NCBI GenBank assembly: GCA_947034885.2
Contig: OZ019759.1
Coordinates: 14,758,501-14,822,500 of the forward strand
From: Thuidium tamariscinum
Lineage: Eukaryota; Streptophyta; Bryopsida; Hypnales; Thuidiaceae
Direction of reading: 5' to 3'
Length of the DNA stretch: 64,000 nt
In this document: piece after piece, positions 12,731 through 23,698 of the stretch
Numbering within the stretch: the stretch's first letter is position 1
Layout of the letters: each line of letters opens with the position of its first letter
Program-made: the position numbers and the translations under genes
The notes under the pieces: generated by a model
What the model saw: only the letters and a program-made list of their open reading frames with translations
Databases searched by the model: none
What the model was told of the DNA's origin: nothing

Positions 12731-13904
12731 TACATAATTAAAATCATTTTCTTATGAAAATGTAAAATATTGTGATTTTATTTCCCTTAAAAGAAAGAAC
12801 TTTGTTGCATAATGTTTTTTGTACATAAATTGTATTGCAGACATTGATGTAACAAACTATGTTGGAACGCATTTTCAAAGTACTATTCTCATGCTATGTG
12901 CATGCAAAACTTGAAGTGAACATTTAAGAAATACTTTAAACCTAGTACAAGTTTCAATTCTTTTTACAGTAGGGTCTAAAAATCTGTGGCCATTTCAAGA
13001 AATCAGCAATCTCAAATACAATGATTAGATTAAAAGAAATCTCATGAGTTTTTTAGTTTAAGTGCACACACTTATTGTGAATTAAGAAATTCAAATCAAT
13101 TTCTAAAAACAAAATAAAATCTAGATCCTTAATTTTCATAAATAATTTTAGTAAATAGTTGTTTCTTGGTACGAAATAGACTGAATACTACAATTTAGGA
13201 AAAAACAAACTCCATGATACCTTTGGGTGATGTAAATCCCTACCTTGATTTTGTACAAATTCAATTATTTAACCATAGAGTCATTTGAACTTGTGAAATT
13301 TTTTTTAGAACAAAAATGTTCAAAAAAAAGATGTTTTAGAGAATGAATCTTACTAAATGAAGAGTGTAAACACAATGTACATTCTTCAATTTTGAGAACA
13401 TTTTAAATTATAATAACTTAATCCATAGTTCTAAATGATATTCCAAATAAAAAGACCAAGAAATATACAATGAAGGTATTTATGTGTATCTTGGAATCTT
13501 AAGTGAAAGTTTCATTTTCTTTTTCAAAACCCTTTTTTGGGGGGATTTCTCTAAGCATGTACGATTACCAAAAACTTAATGACAATTGAATGTGATCGTT
13601 GTTGTACTTTCCAGAACCTTAAAAATAAATGCAATACTAGTGTGACTCTTGAGCATCCTAAAGTACTACACATAAGTTCAATTTTTAGTTTGGGTCCACT
13701 TCATCTTTCTTGTGATTAAATCATATTTCATGAGTTAAGGATTGAGGGTTTCTTATAGCCTTCATGAAATTTGAATTTGAAAAGAATACATAGAAGTTCC
13801 AATTGATTTTTCCTAAATACATTTGCACTTTTTTCTCATTTCTTCAAATAATCAATTTTTTTTTTAAATCAATGATTGAGGAACCAAAAAAAATTATTCT
13901 AATG
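12731..13904. other. AT-rich spacer between arrays
   Basis: AT-rich single-copy-looking sequence with no gene, no clear tandem repeat and no RNA motif that I can support. Confidence 0.4.
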
Positions 13905-14300
13905 TAAAAACAGGCCTAATTGTCATTTTTTTCCTACAAATCAAGAACCTATAATGTCATGAAATTCATGTCCAAAGAGGCCAAATTTTTTTTTAAGAAG
14001 TTGCAATGCCCTAAGACATTTGCATTACAAGACTAATTAGAATGGCATGAGCACTTATTGGCCAACCTCCATTTTTGAAGGAAATTGGGCTTCACTGCCA
14101 TTGTCTTCCTACAAATGAAGAAGCTGTAAATGTCAAGAAATTCACGTAAAAAAAAGCCAAATTTTTTTGGAGAAGTTGCAATGTCCTAGGACATTTGCAT
14201 TTCAACTAATTTCAATGGCATGACCAGTAAATGGTGAATTAATTTTTAAAAGGAAAACGGGCCTCATTGTCATTTTCTTCCTAAAAATAAATAGAACATG
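13905..14300 (+). repeat. Second 172-bp-period array (array ii)
   Basis: Two full units and a partial third. The phrase 'GGGCCTCATTGTCATTTTC' and its variants occur at about 13911, 14086 and 14256 (spacing 175 and 170). Each full unit continues with CTACAAAT, AAATTCA(T/C)GT, GCCAAATTTTTTT and AAGTTGCAATG(C/T)CCTA. The sequence is unrelated to array i but has the same period. Confidence 0.75.
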
Positions 14301-15010
14301 TAGAATTTACTTCAATTGTCACTAAAAATAGTCTTGAAATGTGAATGTTTTAAGACATTCTAAATTTGACAAAAAGAATTTGAATGCTTTTGCTGAATTT
14401 CATGACATTTATAGGTTTTAGATCTCTAGGATGAAAATGGTAATGAGGCTTGCTTTCTCTTTAAAGCATTTGATTGATTGATTCATCTATACTATAGTAA
14501 ACCTCTCCTTAAAATTGAACACTAACCCATTTGGATTTTTGTAGAATTTGTTGAAGTGTGTACATTGTTTTAGAAAACGATTGAGAATCTCATCTTGGAC
14601 GTTTTTGTTGTTTTTAAGGGAACCATGCCCAAGGATAAATTACTAGTAGCAATTGTTTTTATATAAAAATCATACATAGAATGTCTATTATTATGCCCTA
14701 AACACATTTTCTTTTTCTTAGGGTTTGTTCTAGTGAGTAGAATGTTTTAGACATAAATGAGAATGTGATCCACATTTTTGCTATATTTAAGAGAACCAAG
14801 ACCAAAGATTGAATAATAGTGACAATTATTTTTATGCAAAAATCATACTTACAAGTTCTATTTTTTCTCTTCCAAACCCATTGTATTCATTTTTTGGATT
14901 TGTTGAAGTCTGTATGATTTTTAAGAAATTAGTGACAATAGGATCCAAATTTTGGGTTTAGTTAAGAGAATGTAGCTTAAAAAATAAATGATAGTGACAA
15001 TTATTTGTAT
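14301..15010 (-). repeat. Inverted copies of arrays ii and i
   Basis: At about 14398-14455 the reverse complement of the array ii unit appears (ATTTCATGACATTTATAGG and onward). Reverse-complement units of array i then follow: GGGAACCATGCCC near 14620, GAGAACCAAGACC near 14791 and a decayed match near 14964, spacing 171 and 173 bp. The order i-ii | ii'-i' makes 11.2-15.0 kb one large, diverged inverted duplication centred near 14.3-14.4 kb. Confidence 0.75.
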
Positions 15011-16048
15011 TAAGAACAATTATGGTTAAAAGATCTAGAATATGGTGAAATAAATAAAGAATACAACATGAAGGTCAATATGTTGTCTACAATCCTTATA
15101 GCATGAAAATGTAGGAGTACTGGTTACTCTTTTGTCAATGGAAAAGAAAATGCAATGAATATTAAGGTTGAGTTTATTTCCAATTCCATCAAGATTGTAA
15201 ATTTTGGTCACATTAGAAGTCTATAGAAATTAATATTCCCCTAACATTACATTTAGTAAAGTACAATAGAGGTTGTTTTTATTATAGATTCTATTTTTCA
15301 TTCATGGATATGGTATCATGCATTAATGAGTTCAAAATTTTTTTATTTTAAAATTATTGTAGTTTTCAATATAGTGGTGGCTTAGGGTTGAATCATTTTA
15401 ATTTTTTAATTGTTGAATGTAGGATTTTTGAAATTGCATTAAAACAAGGGCTATTACTTTATTTGGTATCATTATGAAGTTAAATGAATTCTACTATGAA
15501 TGGTTACCTTAATTTATATATGAATTTTAGATCATAGAAGAACTTTTAAAGTCCAATTCTTTTGACTTTTGTTCAAATCTTTGACTTTTGAAATAAGGAG
15601 ATCCAAGAGTGCATCTCTAGACAAAGAATTGTAGAATTTGAAAGATGAAATCCTTTTTAATAATGTTTGGGGGAACCTACAATTGTTTTCTATTAAAATG
15701 TAGATTTGAAAAAGAAAGATGTTCTACTATAATTTGTATATTAATGATTGTTTCTACATTTTAGAAGCAATTCAATGACACTATCATGAAAAAATGTTTG
15801 ATAAAGTGCAAATAATGATAATTGTAATATTCTCTTGAAATTGGAAGATTTAGAGTTGGAACCAAAACATGCATTTTATAGAGTTTTTGAGTATAAAAGG
15901 GGTTTTACTTTACAAAATAAATGTAGTTATCAAATTGAAGAGTTAGAGTAATTTGAAAATTGTTTAGACAGTTATGTAGGATAGCAAGGTTATTCAAATT
16001 TTTGATTCTATAGAAGAACTTTGTATACAAATGAGACAAGGAAAGTAT
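15011..16048. other. AT-rich spacer
   Basis: No gene, repeat or RNA feature that I can support. Confidence 0.4.
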
Positions 16049-16052
16049 TTAA

Positions 16053-16788
16053 CCCCTAAAGCCATGAGGTGTGTATTTTGGCATTATAAATTTTTGGAGC
16101 AGCTCACTATGAATGGAGTTTTTATTTTTTTATTTGAATTTTTTAAACAAAATGTGCCCAAGGAGTAGCTTGAAGTCCAAACAATTTTTGTAACTTTTGA
16201 CTTTGTGGTTAAAAAGTTATGGATTGGCATGTTTTCTATACTCGGAGGGCAGCCCGGGTAGCTCAAAAAAATTCTTTAATTAAATTTTTTTTCCTAAAGT
16301 GAAATTTCAAATTGATTCTTTAGGTTTTTATAGACATAGGAAGCTTTGTTTCATTCCATTTGGATTAAGGAGTCAAAAGTTATGAGCAATTTTAATTTGA
16401 GCGTAGGTATGGTTTCCAAAAATTCCATACCTACCCACAAACTAAAATTGCTGATAACTTTTGATTCCTTAATCCAAATGGAATGAAACAAAGCTTCCTA
16501 TGTCTCAAAAGACCTACAAAATCAATTTGAAATTTCTTTTTTGAAAAAAATTTAATTCAAGGGTGTTTTCCAGCTGCCTGGGCTGCCCTCCGAGTAAAGA
16601 AAATGACATATCATTACTAAGCATTTTTACCACAAAGTCAAAAGTTACAAAAACTATTGGAACTTCAAGCTACTCCTCGGACACATCTTGTGTACAAAAT
16701 TGAAAGAAAAAAAACAAAACTGTATTCATAGTGAGCTGTCCAAACAATTTATGGGAAAACTACAAAATGCACCTCAGGGCTTTAGGGG
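16053..16788. mobile_element. Near-palindromic 736-bp element bounded by TTAA
   Basis: Two arms of about 365 bp are inverted copies of each other along their whole length, meeting near 16418. Landmarks in both arms include CCCCTAAAGCC at the tips, GAGCAGCTCACTATGA-like blocks, CTCGGAGGGCAGCCC, and GGAATGAAACAAAGCTTCC near the centre. The outer ends are CCCCTAAAGCC and GGCTTTAGGGG, each preceded or followed by TTAA (16049-16052 and 16789-16792). TTAA with C-rich tips is what a piggyBac-type MITE would show. In a palindrome, however, TTAA could simply be part of the arm, so the class is inferred. No protein is encoded; the frame at 16084-16266 is chance. Confidence 0.85.
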
Positions 16789-16792
16789 TTAA

Positions 16793-17443
16793 CCACCCAA
16801 GAAGGCGCAGGCATGTACTAGGGAAGAATAGATATGTTAGGGTCAAGTAGGGCTACTTCATATATCTTGAAACGGATTTGATTAATTTTACAACAATGTT
16901 AAAGACCAAAATGGTATGATGGATGATAAGGAATTTTTCCATATAGATAAAAAAAACAATCATTCATCCTTAGTTTAGAAGTAAAAAGTAGAGATCTTCT
17001 GTACTTCTTTGACTTCAAATGAATTTTTTTGAATATTTTTTTGCCATTGGTTCTCACGGTTTAAGAAGTGATGAACCTCTGTGTTCTAAAATGACAAGCG
17101 GGCGGGTATGAAAGGGGCGGGTATGGCAAGGGGGGTTTACCAGCACTGCATAGCCGAGTATTTTGGCTTTCTGTGCATACACGTTTATTTTTGCTGCGTG
17201 CGGAGTTTTGCGCCACCCGCTGCTGTATTTGCCGCCGAATTATTCTTATCCCTCATTGTTGCAAACCCTAGCTGATGCTTTTGCAGCTGAGTTTTGTTCT
17301 TATTGCAGATCGTTGCAAACCCTGGTTGACTTGTAGTAAATTTCTGTCATGTGAAGTTGGGGAGGGTTTTGTTGGATTCCCATTTGTGGGATCTCTTGAA
17401 GTAGTGGTTTGAGTTCACGCTGGAGTTTGAAGGCAGCTGTGGC
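16793..17443. other. Spacer rising in GC content
   Basis: AT-rich at first, then a more mixed, gene-like composition from about 17095 (GCGGGCGGGTATG and downstream), which could be promoter or 5' untranslated sequence for whatever transcript used the exons suggested below. Confidence 0.35.
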
Positions 17444-17526
17444 ATGCGGCTTCAACAAGTGGAGCTTCTGGAATTTGTGGAATTTGGAGACATTGTGGAG
17501 CTTCTGTTTCCTGATCGCCATCGCCG
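17444..17526 (+). CDS. Possible short exon ending at a GTAAGT donor
   Basis: An ATG at 17444 opens a frame rich in Leu, Glu, Val and Phe (it begins MRLQQVELLEFV). It runs into a strong donor-like sequence, GCC followed by GTAAGT, near 17525. Composition is more gene-like than the surroundings. No homology recognised and no matching acceptor or second exon established. It may instead be a leader exon of transcript B1, which starts 3 kb further on. Confidence 0.2.
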
Positions 17527-18471
17527 TAAGTTCCAAACACAAAATTTGCATATTCTTGTTTTTGTTAGTAAACTCATGCGTACACTTGCGGTTTTCAATC
17601 CCTGTTGTGTGATGTTTTTTTTTCATTCTTCCGATATACTCCACCCAAGCCCTTAATGCGGTAATTAGCAAATTGTAAATCCAAGCAGCTTGTTCAAACT
17701 CGGTTGTTGGAAAAGGTAACTAGCCTTGTTCAGTACCTTTGATCAGTTTTTCCTTTTCACAATCAAACGAATGATTTATAGCGGCAATATTTTCCGAATG
17801 TCATTCTCTTGTTTGGAAGAGAGCAGCTCGTTGTTATGGAATCTTCAAGGAGCTTCTTTCATTTCCAAACTAGAGACTGAATCGAACTTCTGCGTGTACC
17901 CAACTAGTTGAGCGTCGAGATATTTGATTCGAGTTGCGAGAAGAGGAAATTGCGAGATAGGTCGGCCAACTCTGCAAGCAGTGTAGGGCCAAGCAGGGTC
18001 CAGAGACTAGGGGCTACTGAGGTGCTGGCCCTGCTGGTAATTATTAGGTTTTTTGTTAGTTTTCTCCAAGGTGCTTGCGCATGCACTTTTTTGGTATAAG
18101 AAGATGTTTTGTATTTGAGAAAAATTATCTGTTTTTGGGAAAGTGAGTCAATTCCTCTTGCAGCGCTAATTCGCCATAGAGGCTTTGTCCACCGTCCAGG
18201 GCTAGTTTGTCACTCTTGTTAGAGTACCCTTCCATCCATTGCCAGTTTGCCATGGGTGCTCTGTCCACCATTGTTGTCAGTCTAGTACGTAGCTTACAAT
18301 TCCAGCTTGATTTTTTGAATTAGCTTGTGCGAGCTTCTCACTTGCTCTCGATATGAAGTTCAAGTTCATTGGGAGAAATTCATGTGCAAACAAGTTGTAA
18401 GGGGTTAGTTCGCGCTGTTGACACGCTTTTCTTTCCCTCAACAGAGATTATTTCCGGTCCTGGATTCTGCT

Positions 18472-18537
18472 ATGGCCTCCCTAATTTCCCGTCGCGCTTG
18501 CTCTCGATCTCAAGAGCGTCTCGTCGTCGTTTCAAGG
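18472..18537 (+). CDS. Possible first exon with transit-peptide-like sequence
   Basis: The ATG at 18472 opens about 22 codons (MASLISRRACSRSQERLVVV, then S and R) ending at a donor-like GTATGT. The peptide is rich in Ser and Arg and has no acidic residue apart from one Glu, which is what a mitochondrial or plastid targeting peptide looks like. No downstream exon of a host gene could be tied to it. It may be a relic of a gene fragment, or chance. Confidence 0.25.
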
Positions 18538-18940
18538 TATGTTTTACCTCGCTTGATTTTGTATCGGCCTCCCCAAGTTTGTTGCAAATTGCGTCATGAT
18601 TGAGAGGAAGGTGCTCCGATCACGAGAATGTTCAGTTCAGCTATCTAGTTTAAACTGTTTTAGGTTTGATGTGGGAAGGAAATTGAAGTAGTGTTGCTAG
18701 AGGATGCGGCTGGTGGTATGGCAATTGGTTCCCGTGGTTAGGGCTACCTTGTGAGGGATGAAGCTTGTATTTGCTCTTGGATTCTTGGAGAATTGGAGCT
18801 GACCATGAGTGAGGACGTTGCTTGAGATTTCATTTTGGAACACTACGGAATGTATTGAGGATTTCACCTCAATTATGGAATTAGACGGTTGAGGCAATTC
18901 GAGGTAGCTTGGATTGTCGCTATGTTTGATTTGTCGGTAT

Positions 18941-19071
18941 CAGTGATCCCAAAACTGGCTAAATTTCGCTCATTTTCTACTTAATTTTTTCATGCCCTTT
19001 GTATAAATTTTTTAAAATCTTCCAAAAATGAACATCTGGCTAAAACTCCTGAATCTATTCTGAGATCACTG
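18941..19071. mobile_element. hAT-type MITE (131 bp) with 8-bp target duplication
   Basis: The ends are inverted repeats beginning CAGTGATC, and the flanks carry an identical 8-bp direct repeat, GTCGGTAT, at 18933-18940 and 19072-19079. An 8-bp duplication with CA...TG ends is the hallmark of the hAT superfamily. The element is far too short to code for anything, so it is non-autonomous. It is unrelated in sequence to the hAT transposase relic at 32.3 kb as far as I can see. Confidence 0.85.
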
Positions 19072-19079
19072 GTCGGTAT

Positions 19080-19727
19080 GGATGTGAGTCTGTAATGTTG
19101 GCATGGCATCTTTTGAAAACAAAATTGAATTGAGCATCCTCACGCCAAATAAAAGCGAATTAAGCGAAACCCAAAGCTTTGGATTATTCTCAGCGTAGAT
19201 AGCTTCAAAATATAGTTTGTCTGTGTATTCCAATTCGGATTGCAGACTGTTTGCTTCATATGAAGCCATCAGTTGGTCTCCACCTCCATGCCGCAATGGG
19301 GTAAAACCCTGAAAAATTATTAATCTTAGAAATATTTGGTTGGCTCCTTCTCTGTAGAATTTCGAAGTTCCTGCACTTGGAGGTGCTGCCTTATTTTGAG
19401 GATACTGTTTGAAATCGCAGCCTTGAAAGCAAAGTATGTCTCATCCTTTGTAATTCAGTAGAATATAGTTTTGTGTCAATGAACTAAATGTATGTGGCAG
19501 GAATTCTCAATCTACATGCAAGTGTAGGATGTAGATTTTTAACATTAAAATATTTGGATTTACAGTGAATGAGAAAGGCCAGCACTAGATAAAAGTTACA
19601 AGCTATAAAATTAATTGTTGAGATTGAATGGCACCTGAAGTTTAGGTGTCGAATCTTATGCGTATAAGAGCCAATAGTAACATAGAGAGCACCCTAAGCA
19701 ACTCTAAATATGATTAAAATAACACCT
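19080..19727. other. Spacer upstream of B1
   Basis: No supported gene. A minus-strand open frame at 19066-19296 begins inside the MITE flank and has no recognisable domain. This may be part of the promoter or leader region of the B1 transcript. Confidence 0.35.
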
Positions 19728-20473
19728 TGCAGTTCAGCTCTAGTCTAGCTGAATTGCAAGGGTTGAACTTTTTGGTTCTTAGGTAAACAGCATGCAATTC
19801 AGCTCCAATTAAGCTAAAGAACATAACGTATACAAGTAGCCCATAAATTTCCACCCTTGCAATTCAACTCTACCAAAGCTGAATTACAAAGCTTATAATA
19901 AGCAACATAACAAAAAATAATAAAATGATCAAAAAGAAAAAATCTGCAATAAATAAATAATTATTTGATTGAAACATTCTTAAAATCCTAATTAGATACT
20001 ACTAAATAAATAGCAATTCAGCTCTACCAGAGTTGAATTACAAACTTTATAATAAAGAACATAAGGACAAATAATAAAATGATCAAAAAGAAAATATCTG
20101 CAATAAATAAATAACTATTTGCTTAAAACATTCTTGAAATCCCAGTAAGATACTACTAAAAAATAGCAATTCAGCTCTACCAGAGCTGAATTACAAGCCA
20201 TATATTAAAAACCATAACAACAAATAAAAAAATCCATTGAAATAGATCTATAATCATTTGGTTAAAGCATTGTTAAATCCTAATAAAATATTAAAAAATA
20301 ATGTAAAATACAAACTAAAAACTACTAGTCAGCTCGAATCGAGTTAACAAGGAAAACATGATAGTCATAACAATAATATCAAAAAATGAAAACATTGCCC
20401 AGTAATTTACTCGAAAACAACTCGAATAGTTGAAAACTAAGCGCCGCTCATATCAGCTCAATTCGACCTGAAT
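19728..20473. repeat. Palindrome cluster B (type 1, seven sites), partly in 153-bp tandem repeats
   Basis: Type 1 palindromes lie at about 19728-19759, 19793-19818, 19858-19889, 20013-20043, 20166-20196, 20327-20348 and 20452-20473. The best half-sites are GCAATTCAGCTCTA and its partner AGAGCTGAATTACAA. Sites 3 to 5 lie in a tandem duplication of about 153 bp: the phrase AATAAAATGATCAAAAAG, then CTGCAATAAATAAATAA, then TAGATACTACTAAA-like text precedes sites 4 and 5, and a third, decayed unit follows. The cluster ends 40 bp before the B1 start codon, with an acceptor-like AAAACAG between, so it probably lies in a leader intron. Confidence 0.88.
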
Positions 20474-21961
20474 GTGAGATTGTCTGACCCTTGTTTTAAA
20501 AACAGAATCACAAGATGGAAGAACAAGTCACAAATTTGGAGCAGTACTTTCAACGATGTGAGAAAGAGAATACTAACAAAGAAATAGAAGAAGACATAAT
20601 GCTCAGTGACGGTGAGGTTTGGGAGTTCAAGGATCCTGACCAAGTGGAGAGATGGAGCTTGCACATGATCCCATTCAGAAATGATATGGCTTTCTCATAC
20701 AAGTTCAAGAAATCAACTGTCTACATTCAGTTCTCTTTTGAAGAGAAAGTCAAAGATGTTGAGGCAAATGGTCAGTCAAATATTAGAGTTAAGTGTATGG
20801 CATCAAATCCAGATCAGCCCAATGAAAAGCCATACCATTTCACCATAGTTCTGGATTCATTGAAAATCCCCTTTACATTGACTCCGTTTCTTAAGAATTT
20901 GGAGACTTCTATGTTTGTTGATGAAATCAAAGAACTTGAAAAAAAACTTGATAACAAAGAATGGGAAAACTCCAACGGAGACCCCATAAATGGGAAACAT
21001 CTTGTAGCCAAGCTTCGGTATATGTTTACTGATTTCAGTACGCTAAAAGGAAAGTTGCAACTACGAGATGAATTGAAGAAGGCTCGCTCTGTGTCCTTAG
21101 ACACAGATAACCTTGGCGGGAATGAGAGTTCAGGGCGCACTTCTATTATTGAAACTGGGTCTGGTAGAGGAAAACGAAGTAGCCAAAAGAAAGGGAAGCT
21201 ACCAACCCCAAAGCAGGGAAAGAAGCCAACGTCGGTTTCAAACCAGATACTACCACCAAAATCAACTGAGCTGTCCAAAAGCACAGAAGGAAGTTACTTT
21301 GAAGAAATGCAAAATGTGCCTCATTCACGGAAGACGGAGAAGAAGTAGGACTATAAGTTAGTCAGTGAGGTCTACCAGAGATTTTGGACTTCATGCGAAG
21401 ATGCATACATTTTGCCAATAGGGGAGAAGAGAGATTGACATCTGCAAACTTATTGAAGCACCCTCGACTTTCAATATACATTCAAAAGAAAACCGCATTG
21501 TTGACGACATGGTTACATGGCTCATAAATATTCCGGACAAGGCTAACAAACAGACCTTGTGTGTTATGCCTATTGGTCTATCACAAAAACCCACCAATTG
21601 GGAGGATGTAATGGACGGCGAATTCTATATTATCAACGGTCAACATAGTATTGAGGCAAGAAAGTGGATTCTCAATGATGCTAACGGTATAGATGAGAAA
21701 ATGAAGAAATACTTCAGGTCATGGGAATGCTTCATTGTATGGTCGAATGATGTAGAGAAGTTGAGAAATATTTCTGCGTACTATAATCGGACAAATCACT
21801 TTGTGGCAATGCAACCATCGTGGGCTACAAACATTCTCGGTGCGCAGACAGTGTGGGAAGCCATGGGTAGGCCAAAGAATCCTAAAGATGTGTCATCCGT
21901 TGGAACTACATCAACAACTAGAAGGACGGCAGACAACCTCCGAAATAGAGATAAATTCAAT

Positions 21962-22102
21962 GTAAGCAATTCAGCTCTAGTAGAGCTGAATCACTGTTAT
22001 GTTTTTTTATTTCCTTAGACTAGTGGTTTTTTTTGTTCAAATATAATTTAAACTTCAAAAAAACACTTACACTATCTCTCATATGTATTGCTTCAATCTT
22101 AG
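21962..22102 (+). other. B1 intron 1 with a perfect type 1 palindrome
   Basis: GTAAGC donor at 21962 and TCTTAG acceptor ending at 22102. Removing it joins two codons in frame (Asn|Glu), and the C1 homologue has an intron at the same place. Directly after the donor, at 21966-21993, lies a palindrome with half-sites ATTCAGCTCTA and TAGAGCTGAAT that overlap in a single central G, the best-preserved type 1 site in the window. Confidence 0.85.
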
Positions 22103-23443
22103 GAGTTTGGAAAAGCTGTCTACGTACGATTCTCTATGATTGATGTGAACAAGAACTTGAAGATATCAAAGACAAAAGATAAAGAAGAGAAGCTGAAACT
22201 TGTCAACGAATTGAAGATTATCACTACTCTAGATGACATTTATAAACTATGGAGAGAAGTTATTACGGCAGCTGCTCATGGAGAGCTTTTAAATCCAGAC
22301 ACTAACAAGTTCTTTAATGCCCGGACTGATTGGAACCCAAACAACTGCATGCTCTCTCGCGAATTCTTCAAATTCTTGGATAATCTTAGTTATGACAAGC
22401 TGGCAAAGCTTGCCAATCATTTACTAAACTAGTCTGGAGAAAAGCGGACGTATTCCTATCCGAAAGTGACAATCAAAGCAATAACCTCAGTGCTTGATAG
22501 TTGCTACACAACAAAAGAGTGGGCGGAGAGGCAAAAACGAAAGCACTTGGTGAAGAAGGACCTTCATCAAATTAAGCCTGAACTCGGTTTAATGAATGCG
22601 AAGAACGAAATCATTGTAGAGAATTGGAAGACTTTCAAGAAGGACCGAATGTTCTCAAGAGCCACCATGGACGTCCTCCTCGACAGACCCGGAGAAAAGT
22701 ATTTTGTTGAGGCAAAAATGGTCAGATCAAGAAACAAGACGTGTGCCCAACTATCTAAGGATGCATTTGCTTTCTTTCAGGTCTTCTTGGAGCGCAAAAC
22801 CAAGTTTGTAAAGCCAACAGCATCTGGGTATAATCGGACTTATGACTTAAACAGGAATGTGCACTCTGGGTGGACCTCGGGAGCATGGACATCCGAGACA
22901 ATCAATCGAATGGGATTAGGAGTTGTAGACTTTCGATCTCTGTCGGGAATTGACAACAAGGAAAAGTCCACTGTGGACAACGCATATTTTAACATAGTTA
23001 TTGCTTCCATGTTTAAAAAAGAGCCTAAAATTGAAGAAGTCACTTCATGGCTATTCATTTGTGGTGATGAGAAGGAGCAAGCCCAGGTGCTTCGATATGT
23101 AGAGATGAACAAGACTTCAGTCAAATACAACAGGAAGTTCGCTGAGTACTATGCAGGAAAAAATGATAGGCTTGGGGATGTGGTGGCCTCAAGAACACCT
23201 AAGGTCTTTCTGATGTTCCTTCAGAATCCAGAAAATCCTGTTCAAGTAAAAATCCTTGAAGAATTTTTGTGTCCAGAGATAGCGAGGTATATGAAGGCCA
23301 AGGCATACAGTGAGCTTGAGTACCGGTTGAACAATCTTGAACTTCAAATGGAATTCTACTTGTGGCTAATTAGGAAGTTTTGTACTCCGGGTATGTGCGT
23401 TTTCTCTGGATTTGTTGGAGGCAAGCTAACTTGTGCTGCTATG

Positions 23444-23698
23444 GTAAGCATCTTTTCTGCAAGTCATCTCTATTAGAGCTGAATTGCATGTTTTTGAATT
23501 CAATTTTTCTAGATTGAATCGTAGAATTGATACTTTCACCTTTTCTTCTGTATTTCAACTCTATTAGAGCTGAATTACATATTTCCAATTCAATTGATAA
23601 TCTTTAGAATTTAACCATGCTTATTTTATCTACATTCGAAGTAATTCATATTCAGTATTGTGAATGATAAACTAAAAAAATATCTTCTCTGAGAGTAG
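23444..23698 (+). other. B1 intron 2 with two type 1 palindromes
   Basis: GTAAGC donor at 23444, and acceptor GAGAGTAG ending at 23698 right before ATGAGTTGC. C1 has an intron at the matching residue (39117-38951). Two palindromic sites lie inside at 23464-23488 and 23552-23579, each with the half-site TTAGAGCTGAATT. Confidence 0.85.

Noticed and set aside
17300..17671. Minus-strand 123-codon open frame
   Set aside because: No recognisable domain, and overlapping plus frames of similar quality; composition explains it.
20814..21284. Minus-strand 156-codon open frame
   Set aside because: It is antisense to B1 exon 1, which has a clear homologue in C1.
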